NCBI GenBank assembly: GCA_002938205.1
Contig: PTKZ01000002.1
Span: 1-64,000 of the forward strand
Direction: 5' to 3'
DNA length: 64,000 bases
DNA from: Alphaproteobacteria bacterium MarineAlpha5_Bin5
Lineage (GTDB): Bacteria > Pseudomonadota > Alphaproteobacteria > HIMB59 > GCA-002718135
In this document: positions 6,275-16,166 of the stretch, piece by piece
Numbering within the stretch: position 1 is the first letter of the stretch
Layout: each line of letters starts with the position of its first letter
Made by a program: the position numbers and the translations under genes
Notes under the pieces: generated by a model
Databases searched by the model: none
The model's input: the letters and a program-made list of their open reading frames with translations, nothing else
Told to the model about the DNA's origin: nothing

Positions 6275-7302
6275 CAGCCTGCAGATTGATAAGATAATAT
6301 TGATACTACATGAGTTCTAAGTTTAGAACATATTATTGATTTTTCATCAATATCGTTATTATGGCTATTTAATGTTATGAATAGTTTTTCAAATAAAGAA
6401 TGATCGTCATATATGTTTTCCATTATTTTATATTCATTGTATTTATTTTCTTTTATAATTTGATTTATTAATTCATCTAAACTTAACACATCATCTATAA
6501 GAAAGTTTTCTTTTGCTTGTTGACTATTATAAATTACACCACCTATTTGATTTTTTATAAAATTACTTTCTATAGATCTATTTTTTGCCACTAAATTAAT
6601 AAAATCAGTATATATTATGTTAATAATAGATTTTAAATGATCTAGTTCTTTTTTTGTAGGCTCTCTAAATGGATTTAATAAATCTTTAGATTGTCCAACG
6701 TTTTGAGAAAATACTTTAATACCATTTTTTGTTTCTATTGATGATCCTAAAAAACCAGAAGATATTGTTGTAGGTTGATCATAAAAAAACCAGTCTGGTC
6801 CTCTAACACCTATGCTACCTATTAATGAACCATAGCTAGCATAAATTTTTTCTGCAGCCATTGATGCCCAATATCCTCCCGATGCTAACACTTCATTAGT
6901 ATGAAAATAAATTTTTAAATTATTGTTTTTTTTAAAGCTTAAAAAAATTCTGTGCAGTTCATTAGAAGCACTTACAGTTCCTCCAGGAGAGTTAATTGAA
7001 ATAATTAAAACTTGTGGTTCTATTTCTTTGATTATTTTTAGGTATTTTTTAACATCTTGTGGAACTATAGTTTGCAAGTTAGCAATGTTAGCAATTTGTA
7101 TTTTATTATTTAATATTGGTCCATTTAAATTGTAAACTATAATCTTATTTTTTGAATTTTTATTACCTTTTACAAACTCAAAATATTCATTTCCAGAATT
7201 GTTGTTTAGGTAACTGGAGATACCTATTAAAACTAAAATAAATAAGAGAATTGCTGATAAGAAACCAAATACTTTAAAAAAAATGTTAAAAAAATATGCC
7301 AT
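6271..7302 (-). CDS. sppA: S49 family signal peptide peptidase (SppA-like)
   Basis: A 343-residue membrane-anchored serine protease of the ClpP/crotonase fold that degrades cleaved signal peptides or membrane proteins. One N-terminal membrane helix (about residues 8–29) is followed by the S49 core: SINSPGGTVSASNE near 103, VLASGGYWAS with the likely nucleophile Ser141, IGSIGV, and GQSKDLLNPFRE with the likely general base Lys206. The length fits the short, single-domain SppA class rather than the double-length E. coli form. The C-terminal 60 residues look lineage-specific. It faces away from groES, sharing the 160-base intergenic region that holds CIRCE. Confidence 0.88.
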   Translation of the reverse strand: MAYFFNIFFKVFGFLSAILLFILVLIGISSYLNNNSGNEYFEFVKGNKNSKNKIIVYNLNGPILNNKIQIANIANLQTIVPQDVKKYLKIIKEIEPQVLIISINSPGGTVSASNELHRIFLSFKKNNNLKIYFHTNEVLASGGYWASMAAEKIYASYGSLIGSIGVRGPDWFFYDQPTTISSGFLGSSIETKNGIKVFSQNVGQSKDLLNPFREPTKKELDHLKSIINIIYTDFINLVAKNRSIESNFIKNQIGGVIYNSQQAKENFLIDDVLSLDELINQIIKENKYNEYKIMENIYDDHSLFEKLFITLNSHNNDIDEKSIICSKLRTHVVSILSYQSAGC

Positions 7303-7392
7303 ATAATTTTTCCTAATTTATAGAAAAATTTATTAAAAATATTAAAAAAATCAATTTAAACACTTGAATCACAAAAAATAATGATTAAATGA

Positions 7393-7419
7393 TTAGCACT
7401 CTATTAGCATGAGTGCTAA
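7393..7419 (+). promoter_or_regulatory. CIRCE operator (HrcA site)
   Basis: A perfect match to the CIRCE consensus: TTAGCACTC, nine spacer bases, GAGTGCTAA, 42 bases upstream of groES. In the family this inverted repeat binds the heat-shock repressor HrcA. No hrcA gene is in the window. Confidence 0.96.
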
Positions 7420-7461
7420 TAAAAAAACATTAAATTTCAATAATTTAAACTTGAGGGAGAT

Positions 7462-7767
7462 ATGAACTTTAAACCATTACATGATAGAGTGCTCGTAAAA
7501 AGAGTGGATTCTGATCAAAAAACAGCAGGAGGAATCATAATTCCTGATACTGCTCAAGAAAAACCAATGGAAGGCGAAGTATTAGAAATAGGATCTGGTG
7601 CGAGAGATGAAGTTGGAAAACTGGTTCCTCTAGATGTCAAAAAAGGGGATAAAATTCTTTTTGGCAAATGGTCAGGAACAGAAGTAAAAATGAATGGTGA
7701 AGAATATCTAATTATGAAAGAGTCTGACATAATGGGTATAATTACTTCAACAAAAAAGAAGAAATAA
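7462..7767 (+). CDS. groES: Co-chaperonin GroES
   Basis: A 101-residue lid subunit of the GroEL chaperonin. It begins [15 protein letters not shown] and contains the mobile-loop segment [16 protein letters not shown], then [13 protein letters not shown] and the C-terminal strand DIMGIIT, all standard for GroES; the KKKK tail is slightly longer than usual. A clear Shine-Dalgarno (GAGGGAG) precedes the ATG. It forms an operon with groEL (25-base gap) under the CIRCE operator. Confidence 0.98.
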   Translation: MNFKPLHDRVLVKRVDSDQKTAGGIIIPDTAQEKPMEGEVLEIGSGARDEVGKLVPLDVKKGDKILFGKWSGTEVKMNGEEYLIMKESDIMGIITSTKKKK

Positions 7768-7777
7768 ATTAAATTAA

Positions 7778-9457
<1,680 letters not shown>

Positions 9458-9479
9458 AAAGAATTTATTTAATTTTAAA

Positions 9480-9507
9480 AGAGCCGCTTATGCGGCTCTT
9501 TTTTTTT
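9480..9507 (+). terminator. Rho-independent terminator of groESL
   Basis: AGAGCCGC and GCGGCTCT pair perfectly around a TTAT loop and are followed by a run of T. Confidence 0.95.
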
Positions 9508-10042
9508 AAATTAATTTATTAATTTTTTTTATTATTTTTTTGCTATCTGGTTTTGTAATAGAACTCCATGAATCTACTAAAAAACCTGACCTATCGAATA
9601 AAAATTTATAAAAATTCCATTTAGGTGTATTATTATATTTTAATTTTAACCACTTAAAAATTGGATGAATTTTATCTCCTTTAACATTAATAGGACTGGA
9701 GGTAATGAAACCTACATTGTAATTTGTAAGACATATTTTTTTTATATCTTCGGGATTTTCAAACTCTTGATTAAATGTGTTAGAAGTTAAGGCTATAATT
9801 GTTAGATCTGTATCCTTATATTCAGTAAATAAATTTTGCAGACCCTTATACTGCGGAGTAAAACCACACCTTGATGCTGTATTGACTAATAACAATGGTT
9901 TTCCAATAAAAGAGGATAATTCAACAGTATTTCCATCAATATCAATAAAATTAAAGTCATATATGGAGCTATTATCTGCCATGATAATCTTGCTGTTTAA
10001 TATAAAAATAATTAAAAATAAAAATAATTTTGTAATTTTCAT
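9506..10042 (-). CDS. Exported glutathione peroxidase-like protein
   Basis: A 178-residue thiol peroxidase of the GPx family. VNTASRCGFTPQY holds the peroxidatic Cys59. KWNFYKFL gives the conserved Trp142–Asn143, and a Gln survives at position 92. The segment usually FPCNQFG.QEPG reads LTSNTFNQEFENPE here, so that loop has diverged. A further Cys at 104 could be a resolving cysteine. Unlike most bacterial GPx proteins it starts with a hydrophobic signal-like segment (about residues 4–21) ending in ADN, so it is probably periplasmic or membrane-tethered. It converges on groEL, ending just past the groESL terminator. Confidence 0.85.
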   Translation of the reverse strand: MKITKLFLFLIIFILNSKIIMADNSSIYDFNFIDIDGNTVELSSFIGKPLLLVNTASRCGFTPQYKGLQNLFTEYKDTDLTIIALTSNTFNQEFENPEDIKKICLTNYNVGFITSSPINVKGDKIHPIFKWLKLKYNNTPKWNFYKFLFDRSGFLVDSWSSITKPDSKKIIKKINKLI

Positions 10043-10074
10043 GTTAAAACATTTTTTTATTAAATAGATTATAA

Positions 10075-11202
10075 ATGAAAGCTTTCAACCAATTTTTAGA
10101 CCTTTTTAGAGAAATATGGGTTCAAGGTATTTTTGGAATTAATGTATCTGAAATTATTGTTGGACTTATAATATTTTTATTTTTTTATGTTTTGAGAAGA
10201 CTATTTGCTCGTTTTCTTATTAGCAGATTAAATAAAATTGTTTTAAGATCAAATAATCAGATTGATGATGCTATAATTGAAGTAATAGAGGGTCCATTAA
10301 AATTTCTTCCAGTCGTAATTGGTTTTTTTATTGCTTCTTCTTATGTTAATTTTTCCTCTAATGTCCAAGATTTTATAGATTTAATTAATCGAAGTTTAAT
10401 TACTATTTTTATTTTTTGGTTACTTCATCAATTAGTCATACCTTTCTCTTTTTTAATTAAAAAATTTGAATCTAAAATTTCAAAGCCATTGGTTGATTGG
10501 ACTTTGCGAGGATTAAAAATTCTTATATTTATATTAGGTATAGTGGCTATTCTAGAGCTTTGGGGAATAAAAGTTGGTCCAGTAATTGCAGGTTTGGGTT
10601 TATTTGGTGTAGCTGTTGCTCTAGGTGCACAGGATTTATTTAAAAATTTGATTTCAGGCATTATGATTCTAATGGAAAGAAGATTTACAATTGGAGATGT
10701 AATCTTAGTTTCAGGTGAAGTAGAAGGAGTAGTTGAACAAATAGGTTTTAGATCTACACTAATTAGAAGATTTGATTCTACCCCTGTCATGGTTCCTAAT
10801 TATAAGTTTGCTGAACAATCTGTCACAAATCATACAAGACGTCATCATAGAAGAATACGTTGGCTAATAGGTTTAGAATATAGAACAACTATTGATCAAT
10901 TAATTAATATTAGAGATGAAATCAATGAGTTAATTGAAAATGAAAAAGATTTTGCAAAAAATGTAAACACAAGTCATTTTGTAAGAATTGATAGTTTTTC
11001 TGAAAGTTCAATCGATATGCTAGTTCAGGCTTTTACAGAAACAAATGATTGGGGAGAATATCTAAAAATTAAAGAAAATTTAGCTGTTAAAATTATTGAG
11101 ATTATAGAAAGAAATAACGCAGGATTTGCATTTCCAAGTCAGTCAATCTATATGGAATCAATGCCTAGTGATAAACCTGAAATCTTAAATCCAAAAAAGT
11201 AA
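10075..11202 (+). CDS. MscS family mechanosensitive channel
   Basis: A 375-residue small-conductance mechanosensitive channel, which releases solutes at hypo-osmotic shock. There are four to five hydrophobic helices in the first 200 residues. The pore helix is recognised as GLGLFGVAVALGAQDLFKNLISGI, with alternating Gly/Ala, near residue 180. The cytoplasmic beta domain follows: FTIGDVILVSGEVEGVVEQIGFRSTLIRRFDSTPVMVPNYKF. The length is between short E. coli MscS and the longer YbdG-type proteins. It is transcribed with the AI-2E family gene eight bases downstream. Confidence 0.93.
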   Translation: MKAFNQFLDLFREIWVQGIFGINVSEIIVGLIIFLFFYVLRRLFARFLISRLNKIVLRSNNQIDDAIIEVIEGPLKFLPVVIGFFIASSYVNFSSNVQDFIDLINRSLITIFIFWLLHQLVIPFSFLIKKFESKISKPLVDWTLRGLKILIFILGIVAILELWGIKVGPVIAGLGLFGVAVALGAQDLFKNLISGIMILMERRFTIGDVILVSGEVEGVVEQIGFRSTLIRRFDSTPVMVPNYKFAEQSVTNHTRRHHRRIRWLIGLEYRTTIDQLINIRDEINELIENEKDFAKNVNTSHFVRIDSFSESSIDMLVQAFTETNDWGEYLKIKENLAVKIIEIIERNNAGFAFPSQSIYMESMPSDKPEILNPKK

Positions 11203-11210
11203 ACATAATT

Positions 11211-12224
11211 ATGAATCAAAGTAATTTTGAAAATAATAAATTTGTAACAATTTCTTTATTAATTTTGGCTTTGGTAGCTATTGCCTTTAGTCTTAATTTT
11301 ACTAAGCCAATAATGATACCTTTTGTTTTAGCATTATTAATAAGAATACTCATAGATCCTATAATAGATTTTCAAATTGATAATCTTCATGTTCATAGAG
11401 TTATAGCAGTTTTAGTTAGTATAGTTTTAATTGTATTTTTGTTTATGATTATTGTGCCATATATTATTGGATCCGTTGCTACTTTTTTACAATCTGCAGA
11501 TGATTATAATAGCAAAGTTTTATTATTAATTGATTTTATAATTAGCAAATTGCAAGAATATGATATTGAAGTTGATAGAGAAATAATTAGAAATACTTTA
11601 ATAACACTTCCTTTTCTTGATTGGGCTTCTACAATATTGAGTAATAGCGCAAACTTTATATCCAAATTTTTTCTTGTAGCTATTATGACTTTGTTTTTGC
11701 TGTTGGGAAAAAAGTCAAAAAATACTTCACCTGAATGGAACCAAATTATTGCTCAAGTAAAAAAATATATTTTTACAAAATTTATTACTTCTTCTGCAAC
11801 AGGTATTTTAGCAGGAATTATATATTGGCTTCTTGGAATAGAACTTGCATTTATATTTGGCTCTCTAACTTTTATTTTGAACTTTATTCCTTATTTTGGA
11901 TCAGCTATAGCAATTTTAATTCCTTTACCTATAGCTTTTTTACAATTTGAGGATCCCACTTATGTTATTTTAATTATTTTATTACCAGCTATCGTACATA
12001 TTATAATAGGTAATATTTTAGAACCTAAAATTTTTGGAGAAGCTTTTGGACTGCATCCTATAACAATAATTTTATCATTAATATTCTGGGGTATGATTTG
12101 GGGTATAATTGGAGTTCTGCTTGCAGCTCCTTTAACAGCTATCATAAAAATATCTTTTGAACGCTTTGAAACAACAAGACAAATTTCACGTTTTTTAGAA
12201 GGTAAGATTCATTTAAAAGAATAA
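11211..12224 (+). CDS. AI-2E family transporter (PerM/TqsA type)
   Basis: A 337-residue multi-pass inner membrane protein. The arrangement is typical of the family: two hydrophobic hairpins at the start, a polar amphipathic middle (about residues 90–140) and a C-terminal bundle. The signatures are GSLTFILNFIPYFGSAIAILIPLPIAF and IIGNILEPKIFGEAFGLHPITIILSLIFWGMIWGIIGVLLAAPLTA, both clearly readable. Substrates vary in the family (autoinducer-2, Na+/H+ exchange), so no specific role is assigned. It sits eight bases behind the MscS-type gene, and converges on recX. Confidence 0.9.
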   Translation: MNQSNFENNKFVTISLLILALVAIAFSLNFTKPIMIPFVLALLIRILIDPIIDFQIDNLHVHRVIAVLVSIVLIVFLFMIIVPYIIGSVATFLQSADDYNSKVLLLIDFIISKLQEYDIEVDREIIRNTLITLPFLDWASTILSNSANFISKFFLVAIMTLFLLLGKKSKNTSPEWNQIIAQVKKYIFTKFITSSATGILAGIIYWLLGIELAFIFGSLTFILNFIPYFGSAIAILIPLPIAFLQFEDPTYVILIILLPAIVHIIIGNILEPKIFGEAFGLHPITIILSLIFWGMIWGIIGVLLAAPLTAIIKISFERFETTRQISRFLEGKIHLKE

Positions 12225-12230
12225 TAGAAC

Positions 12231-12704
12231 TTAATCTAAAATTTCTTTACACAAATCGTATGAAAAACCTGCTCTAGCCATTTTTGCTAATTTTTTCTCA
12301 TATCCATTATTGAATTTTACTAAATTTTTTTTTCTTAAAAAAATTCTCGCTGATTTTTTTTCCCATTCAGGGTTTTGAATTTCAAAATTATTTAATTGTT
12401 CCTGAACAATACTGCTTTCAACGCCTTTAGAAAATAAATATTTTTTAATATAATTTTTTGATTTTCCTTGCGTTGAAAATAATTGAATTTTTATAAAAGA
12501 ATAATTTTTATCATCTAATAAATTATTTTTTTCTAATTGCTCAAAAACATATTCAATTTCTTTATATAAATTAAATCTATTTTTTTTATCTTTAGTTAAT
12601 CTTTGAATTTTACTCTTTAATATTCTTTCCAAATTATTCTTACTTGAGGAAAATTTACTTAAATATTCAATAGCATATTTTAATAAATATGTTCTATTTT
12701 GCAT
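12231..12704 (-). CDS. recX: RecX family regulatory protein
   Basis: A 157-residue, very basic, helical protein matching RecX. The N-terminal RTYLLKYAIEYLSKFSSSKNNLERIL corresponds to the A..YLS.R..S..EL motif of the first three-helix repeat. Later GKSKNYIKKYLFSKGVESSIVQEQL and YEKKLAKMARAGFSYDLCKEIL match the second and third repeats. RecX binds RecA filaments and limits their activity. It is often beside recA, but no recA is present here; it stands alone between convergent and divergent transport genes. Sequence divergence is large, as usual for the family in AT-rich genomes. Confidence 0.8.
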   Translation of the reverse strand: MQNRTYLLKYAIEYLSKFSSSKNNLERILKSKIQRLTKDKKNRFNLYKEIEYVFEQLEKNNLLDDKNYSFIKIQLFSTQGKSKNYIKKYLFSKGVESSIVQEQLNNFEIQNPEWEKKSARIFLRKKNLVKFNNGYEKKLAKMARAGFSYDLCKEILD

Positions 12705-12754
12705 TTCAATTATTTCTAAACACTATAAAATAGATTAAAAGATAATTCATTAGT

Positions 12755-13525
12755 ATGATTTCTTATAATTTTCTTTGTGTTTTAACACTCTTTAAAAAAG
12801 AAGTAACTCGATTCTTTAAAGTTGGTATACAAACTGTTGTTGGGCCTGCTATCAGTTCACTTCTTTTTTTAGCTGTTTTTTCACTGGCATTAGGTAGATC
12901 AGTTAATACAATTAATGGTATTGATCTCCCAATTTTTATAGCTCCAGGACTTATTATGATGACAATGCTTCAAAATTCTTTTGCAAATGGAGCTTCCAGT
13001 ATTGGTCAGGCAAAATTTCAAGGAAATATTGTTGATATATTAATGGCTCCTTTGAACAATCTTGAACTTACAATAGGTTATATATCTGGATCTATTGCAA
13101 GAGGCATTGTTTGTGGTTTAGTTACATTTATTGCAATATATGTTTTTATACCTATTAAAGTTTATTCATATTCTGCTTTGATTTTTTATACTTTTGCAGG
13201 ATGTCTTATGATGGGAAGTTTGGGTACAATGGTCGGTATTTGGGCGGACAAATGGGATCAACAACAAGGGGTTACAAATTTTATTGTTTTACCTTTGACT
13301 TTTTTATCAGGAACATTCTACTCGATTTCAAAACTTCCTGTTTTTTGGCAAAAATTTGCATTATATAACCCTTTCTTTTATAATATTGATGGCTTTAGAT
13401 ATGCATTTATTGGAAAATCAGATACCTCTTTGATTTTTGGAAGTATAATTTTAATAATAGTAAATATTTTTTTAGTATATCTATGTTTTTTAATGTTTCA
13501 AAAGGGATACAAACTTAAATCTTAA
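12755..13525 (+). CDS. ABC-2 type transporter permease
   Basis: A 256-residue membrane subunit of an ABC-2 exporter with about six hydrophobic helices. Recognisable parts are FKKEVTRFFKVGIQTVVGPAISSLLFLAVF, the IAPGLIMMTMLQNSFANGASSI segment, NIVDILMAPLNNLELTIGYI, and LPLTFLSGTFYSISKLP...YNPFFYNIDGFRYAFIG, all typical of the NodJ/YadH-like permeases. No ATPase gene is adjacent, so the partner must be encoded elsewhere. The gene lies directly upstream of argD with ten bases between, so it may be transcribed with the arginine genes, but a functional link is not implied. Confidence 0.9.
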   Translation: MISYNFLCVLTLFKKEVTRFFKVGIQTVVGPAISSLLFLAVFSLALGRSVNTINGIDLPIFIAPGLIMMTMLQNSFANGASSIGQAKFQGNIVDILMAPLNNLELTIGYISGSIARGIVCGLVTFIAIYVFIPIKVYSYSALIFYTFAGCLMMGSLGTMVGIWADKWDQQQGVTNFIVLPLTFLSGTFYSISKLPVFWQKFALYNPFFYNIDGFRYAFIGKSDTSLIFGSIILIIVNIFLVYLCFLMFQKGYKLKS

Positions 13526-13535
13526 TTTATTTTTT

Positions 13536-14714
13536 ATGAATAATAGTCTTAAAAGTTATATTATGCCAACTTATGGGGAAAGAGATTTAGAATTTATCAA
13601 AGGTGATGGATGTTATTTGTACACTTCTAGAGGAGAAAAATATTTAGATTTTGCAGCAGGTATTGCGGTCAATTCTCTTGGACATTGTCATCCAAAACTT
13701 GTTCAAGCTTTACAAAATCAGGCTAAAATACTATGGCATACTTCCAATTTATATCATAGCACTAATCAAGAAGAGTACGCAGCTATGTTGTGTAAAAATA
13801 GTTTTGCTGAAAAAGTTTTTTTTACTAATTCTGGTGCTGAAGCAATTGAGTGTGGAATTAAAGTTATAAGAAGTTATTGGAATTATCATAAAAAAAATAA
13901 AAAAAAAATAATTACTTTTGAAGGAGCTTTTCATGGAAGAACTTTTGCAGCAATTTCTGCTCAGAAAAATTTAAAGTATTCTAAGGGTTTTGAACCCCTC
14001 TTACCAGGTTTTGTTCAAGTGAAATTTAACGATTTGTATTCACTAAATAAAGCTATAGATGATAAAACAGCAGCAATATTACTAGAACCTATTCAAGGAG
14101 AAGGTGGTATCAGACCTGCAGATTTAGACTTTATTAAATCAATTAAAGAAATTTGTTTAAAGAAAAATATTCTGTTGTTTTTAGATGAGGTTCAATGTGG
14201 ATTTGGAAGATCTGGAAAAATGTTTTCTTATGAATGGGCAAATATTGAACCAGATATTTTAGCATCAGCAAAGGGCATAGGTTCAGGTTTTCCCATGGGG
14301 GCCTGTCTATCAACTAAGGAAGCATGTATTGGAATGACAAAAGGTATACATGGCTCAACTTATGGAGGTAATTCTTTAGCAATAGCTGTTGGTAAGGTAG
14401 TTTTAGAAATAATTAGCAATAAAGATTTTTTGTCTAATGTTGATAGTAGTTCTAGATATTTATGGAAAAAATTAAAAAAATTAGAAAAATTTCATAGTAA
14501 TATATATGAAGTTCGAGGAGCTGGCTTGCTTATAGGCATTAAAACAAAATCAAATAACTTGGGATTTTCAAAAGCATTAAAAACAAACAAATTATTAAAC
14601 GTGCCTGCGGGAGATAACGTTGTCAGACTTGCTCCACCTTTAATAATAAATAAAGAACATATTGATGAAGCAATAAATATAATAGATAAAACTCTTAAGG
14701 AAATCAATGATTAA
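13536..14714 (+). CDS. argD: Acetylornithine/succinyldiaminopimelate aminotransferase
   Basis: A 392-residue PLP-dependent class III aminotransferase of arginine (and possibly lysine) biosynthesis, converting N-acetylglutamate semialdehyde to N-acetylornithine. Readable features: YLDFAAGIAVNSLGHCHP near 36, FFTNSGAEAIECGIK near 95 (phosphate loop), GAFHGRT near 130, EPIQGEGGI near 184, LDEVQCGFGRSG near 216 and the PLP lysine in ASAKGIGSGFPMGA (Lys246). Length is normal. The stop overlaps the argF start by eight bases, so the two are translationally coupled, an order common in alphaproteobacteria. Confidence 0.95.
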   Translation: MNNSLKSYIMPTYGERDLEFIKGDGCYLYTSRGEKYLDFAAGIAVNSLGHCHPKLVQALQNQAKILWHTSNLYHSTNQEEYAAMLCKNSFAEKVFFTNSGAEAIECGIKVIRSYWNYHKKNKKKIITFEGAFHGRTFAAISAQKNLKYSKGFEPLLPGFVQVKFNDLYSLNKAIDDKTAAILLEPIQGEGGIRPADLDFIKSIKEICLKKNILLFLDEVQCGFGRSGKMFSYEWANIEPDILASAKGIGSGFPMGACLSTKEACIGMTKGIHGSTYGGNSLAIAVGKVVLEIISNKDFLSNVDSSSRYLWKKLKKLEKFHSNIYEVRGAGLLIGIKTKSNNLGFSKALKTNKLLNVPAGDNVVRLAPPLIINKEHIDEAINIIDKTLKEIND

Positions 14715-15606
14715 ACATTTTATAGATATTGATGAATACACAAAAAATGAAATAGATACTTTGGTTGCAAATGCGAAACTGATAAAAAAAAATCCTGGTA
14801 AGTATAAAGATTATTTAAAAAACACAACCCTCGGTATGTTGTTTCAAAAACAATCTCTGAGAACTCGTTTAAGTTTTAGCATCGGTATTCAAAAAATGGG
14901 CGGTAAAATAATTGAATTAGATTCAAAATCTATTGGCTTTGGAAGTAGAGAAAGTGTAAAAGATATTTTAAAAACGTTTTCCCAATATATAGATTGTTTA
15001 ATGATTAGAAACAATGATCACAAAAAAATTTTATACCTTAAATCATTAAACTATTTACCCATTATTAATGGATTGTCTGATTATAGTCATCCCTGTCAGA
15101 TACTTTCTGATTTATTGACTATAGAGGAAACTATTGGTGAAATAAAAAATAAATTTATTTGTTGGGTGGGCGATTTTAACAATGTTTTACGATCTTTAAT
15201 TCATTTACAAAAAATTTATTTATTTAAATTAAATGTTGTTTTGCCTAAGGAGATTATTAATAAAAATAAACAAATATTAATAAAATATAAAAATAAAAAT
15301 TTAGTATTTACTAATGATATAAAGGCCGGTGTATTAAAAACAAATTGCGTAATGACAGATGCTTGGGTATCTATGGGTGAAAGTGATACTGGTAAATTAA
15401 AATATTTCGAGAAATTTCAAATCAACAAAAATATTATGAAAATGGCAAGAAAAGATGCTATTTTTATGCACTGTCTTCCCGCTCATAGAGAAAAGGAAGT
15501 TTCTTCAGAGGTATTAGATAGTAATCAGTCAGTAGTTTGGAAACAAGCAAAGAATAGAATGTTTGCTCAGCAAGCAGTTTTAAGACATATTATTAAAAGA
15601 AAATGA
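14707..15606 (+). CDS. argF: Ornithine carbamoyltransferase
   Basis: A 299-residue cytosolic transcarbamylase that makes citrulline from ornithine and carbamoyl phosphate. The carbamoyl-phosphate loop reads QSLRTRLSF at residues 49–57, with Leu instead of the usual Thr in STRTR. Such SLRTR loops also occur in acyl-ornithine transcarbamylases. However, HPCQILSDL, the ornithine-binding SMG loop (DAWVSMGES) and FMHCLPAHR are those of true ornithine carbamoyltransferases, so that call is kept. It overlaps argD upstream and the lipoprotein gene downstream (four bases). Confidence 0.92.
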   Translation: MIKHFIDIDEYTKNEIDTLVANAKLIKKNPGKYKDYLKNTTLGMLFQKQSLRTRLSFSIGIQKMGGKIIELDSKSIGFGSRESVKDILKTFSQYIDCLMIRNNDHKKILYLKSLNYLPIINGLSDYSHPCQILSDLLTIEETIGEIKNKFICWVGDFNNVLRSLIHLQKIYLFKLNVVLPKEIINKNKQILIKYKNKNLVFTNDIKAGVLKTNCVMTDAWVSMGESDTGKLKYFEKFQINKNIMKMARKDAIFMHCLPAHREKEVSSEVLDSNQSVVWKQAKNRMFAQQAVLRHIIKRK

Positions 15607-16166
15607 AAATTAGATTTTTTATACTTTTTATATTATTTTATTCATGTGAACCTATTGAAATCATTGAACCAGTTGTATTTGATAATTCTCAATTAAAAAT
15701 AATTACAATTTCAGCTGAAAATTTAGAGATTAATCAATTGTATGAAACCAAGTTTGCGGATCCGTATATTGATCACTCAATGGGAAATCCGCCTGTTAAA
15801 AGATTAAAATCCTGGATGAATGAAAATATCATTACGATTGGTAATGAAAATAAATTAAAAATTAATATTTTAGATGCTTCTTTAAAAAAAACAGAGCAAA
15901 ATAATGAAAATGCAAAGAAATTTGATGAAAAAGTAGTTTATAAATATGAATTATTTTTTTTAGTGGAATATAATTTATTCGATAATGCAGGATTTCTTAT
16001 TGCAAATACAACAGCAGAAGGTTTTAGATCAACAACTTCTGGTAAATATATATCCATCCAAGAAACAGAAAAAATAATCGATGATTTAATTTTATTAAGT
16101 CTAATAGAATTTACAAATGAATCAAAAAAACTAATAGATGTTTATATGAAGGGTTATATTCTTTAG
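15603..16166 (+). CDS. Putative lipoprotein in the arg operon
   Basis: A 187-residue protein I do not recognise. The N-terminus MKIRFFILFILFYSCEP is a lipoprotein signal with a lipobox cysteine at position 15. The mature part is acidic/basic mixed, with the tract PYIDHSMGNPPVKRLKSWM near residue 58 that looks conserved-protein-like and may be worth using as a search seed. No repeats or further membrane segments. Its start overlaps argF (ATGA), so it is cotranslated with arginine genes, but in compact genomes this does not imply a metabolic role. In other alphaproteobacteria the position after argF is often hslO, which this is not. Confidence 0.7.
   Translation: MKIRFFILFILFYSCEPIEIIEPVVFDNSQLKIITISAENLEINQLYETKFADPYIDHSMGNPPVKRLKSWMNENIITIGNENKLKINILDASLKKTEQNNENAKKFDEKVVYKYELFFLVEYNLFDNAGFLIANTTAEGFRSTTSGKYISIQETEKIIDDLILLSLIEFTNESKKLIDVYMKGYIL

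Noticed and set aside
14707-15606. Acetyl- or succinyl-ornithine transcarbamylase because of the SLRTR loop
   Set aside because: The SMG loop and HCLPAHR segment are those of ornithine carbamoyltransferase.
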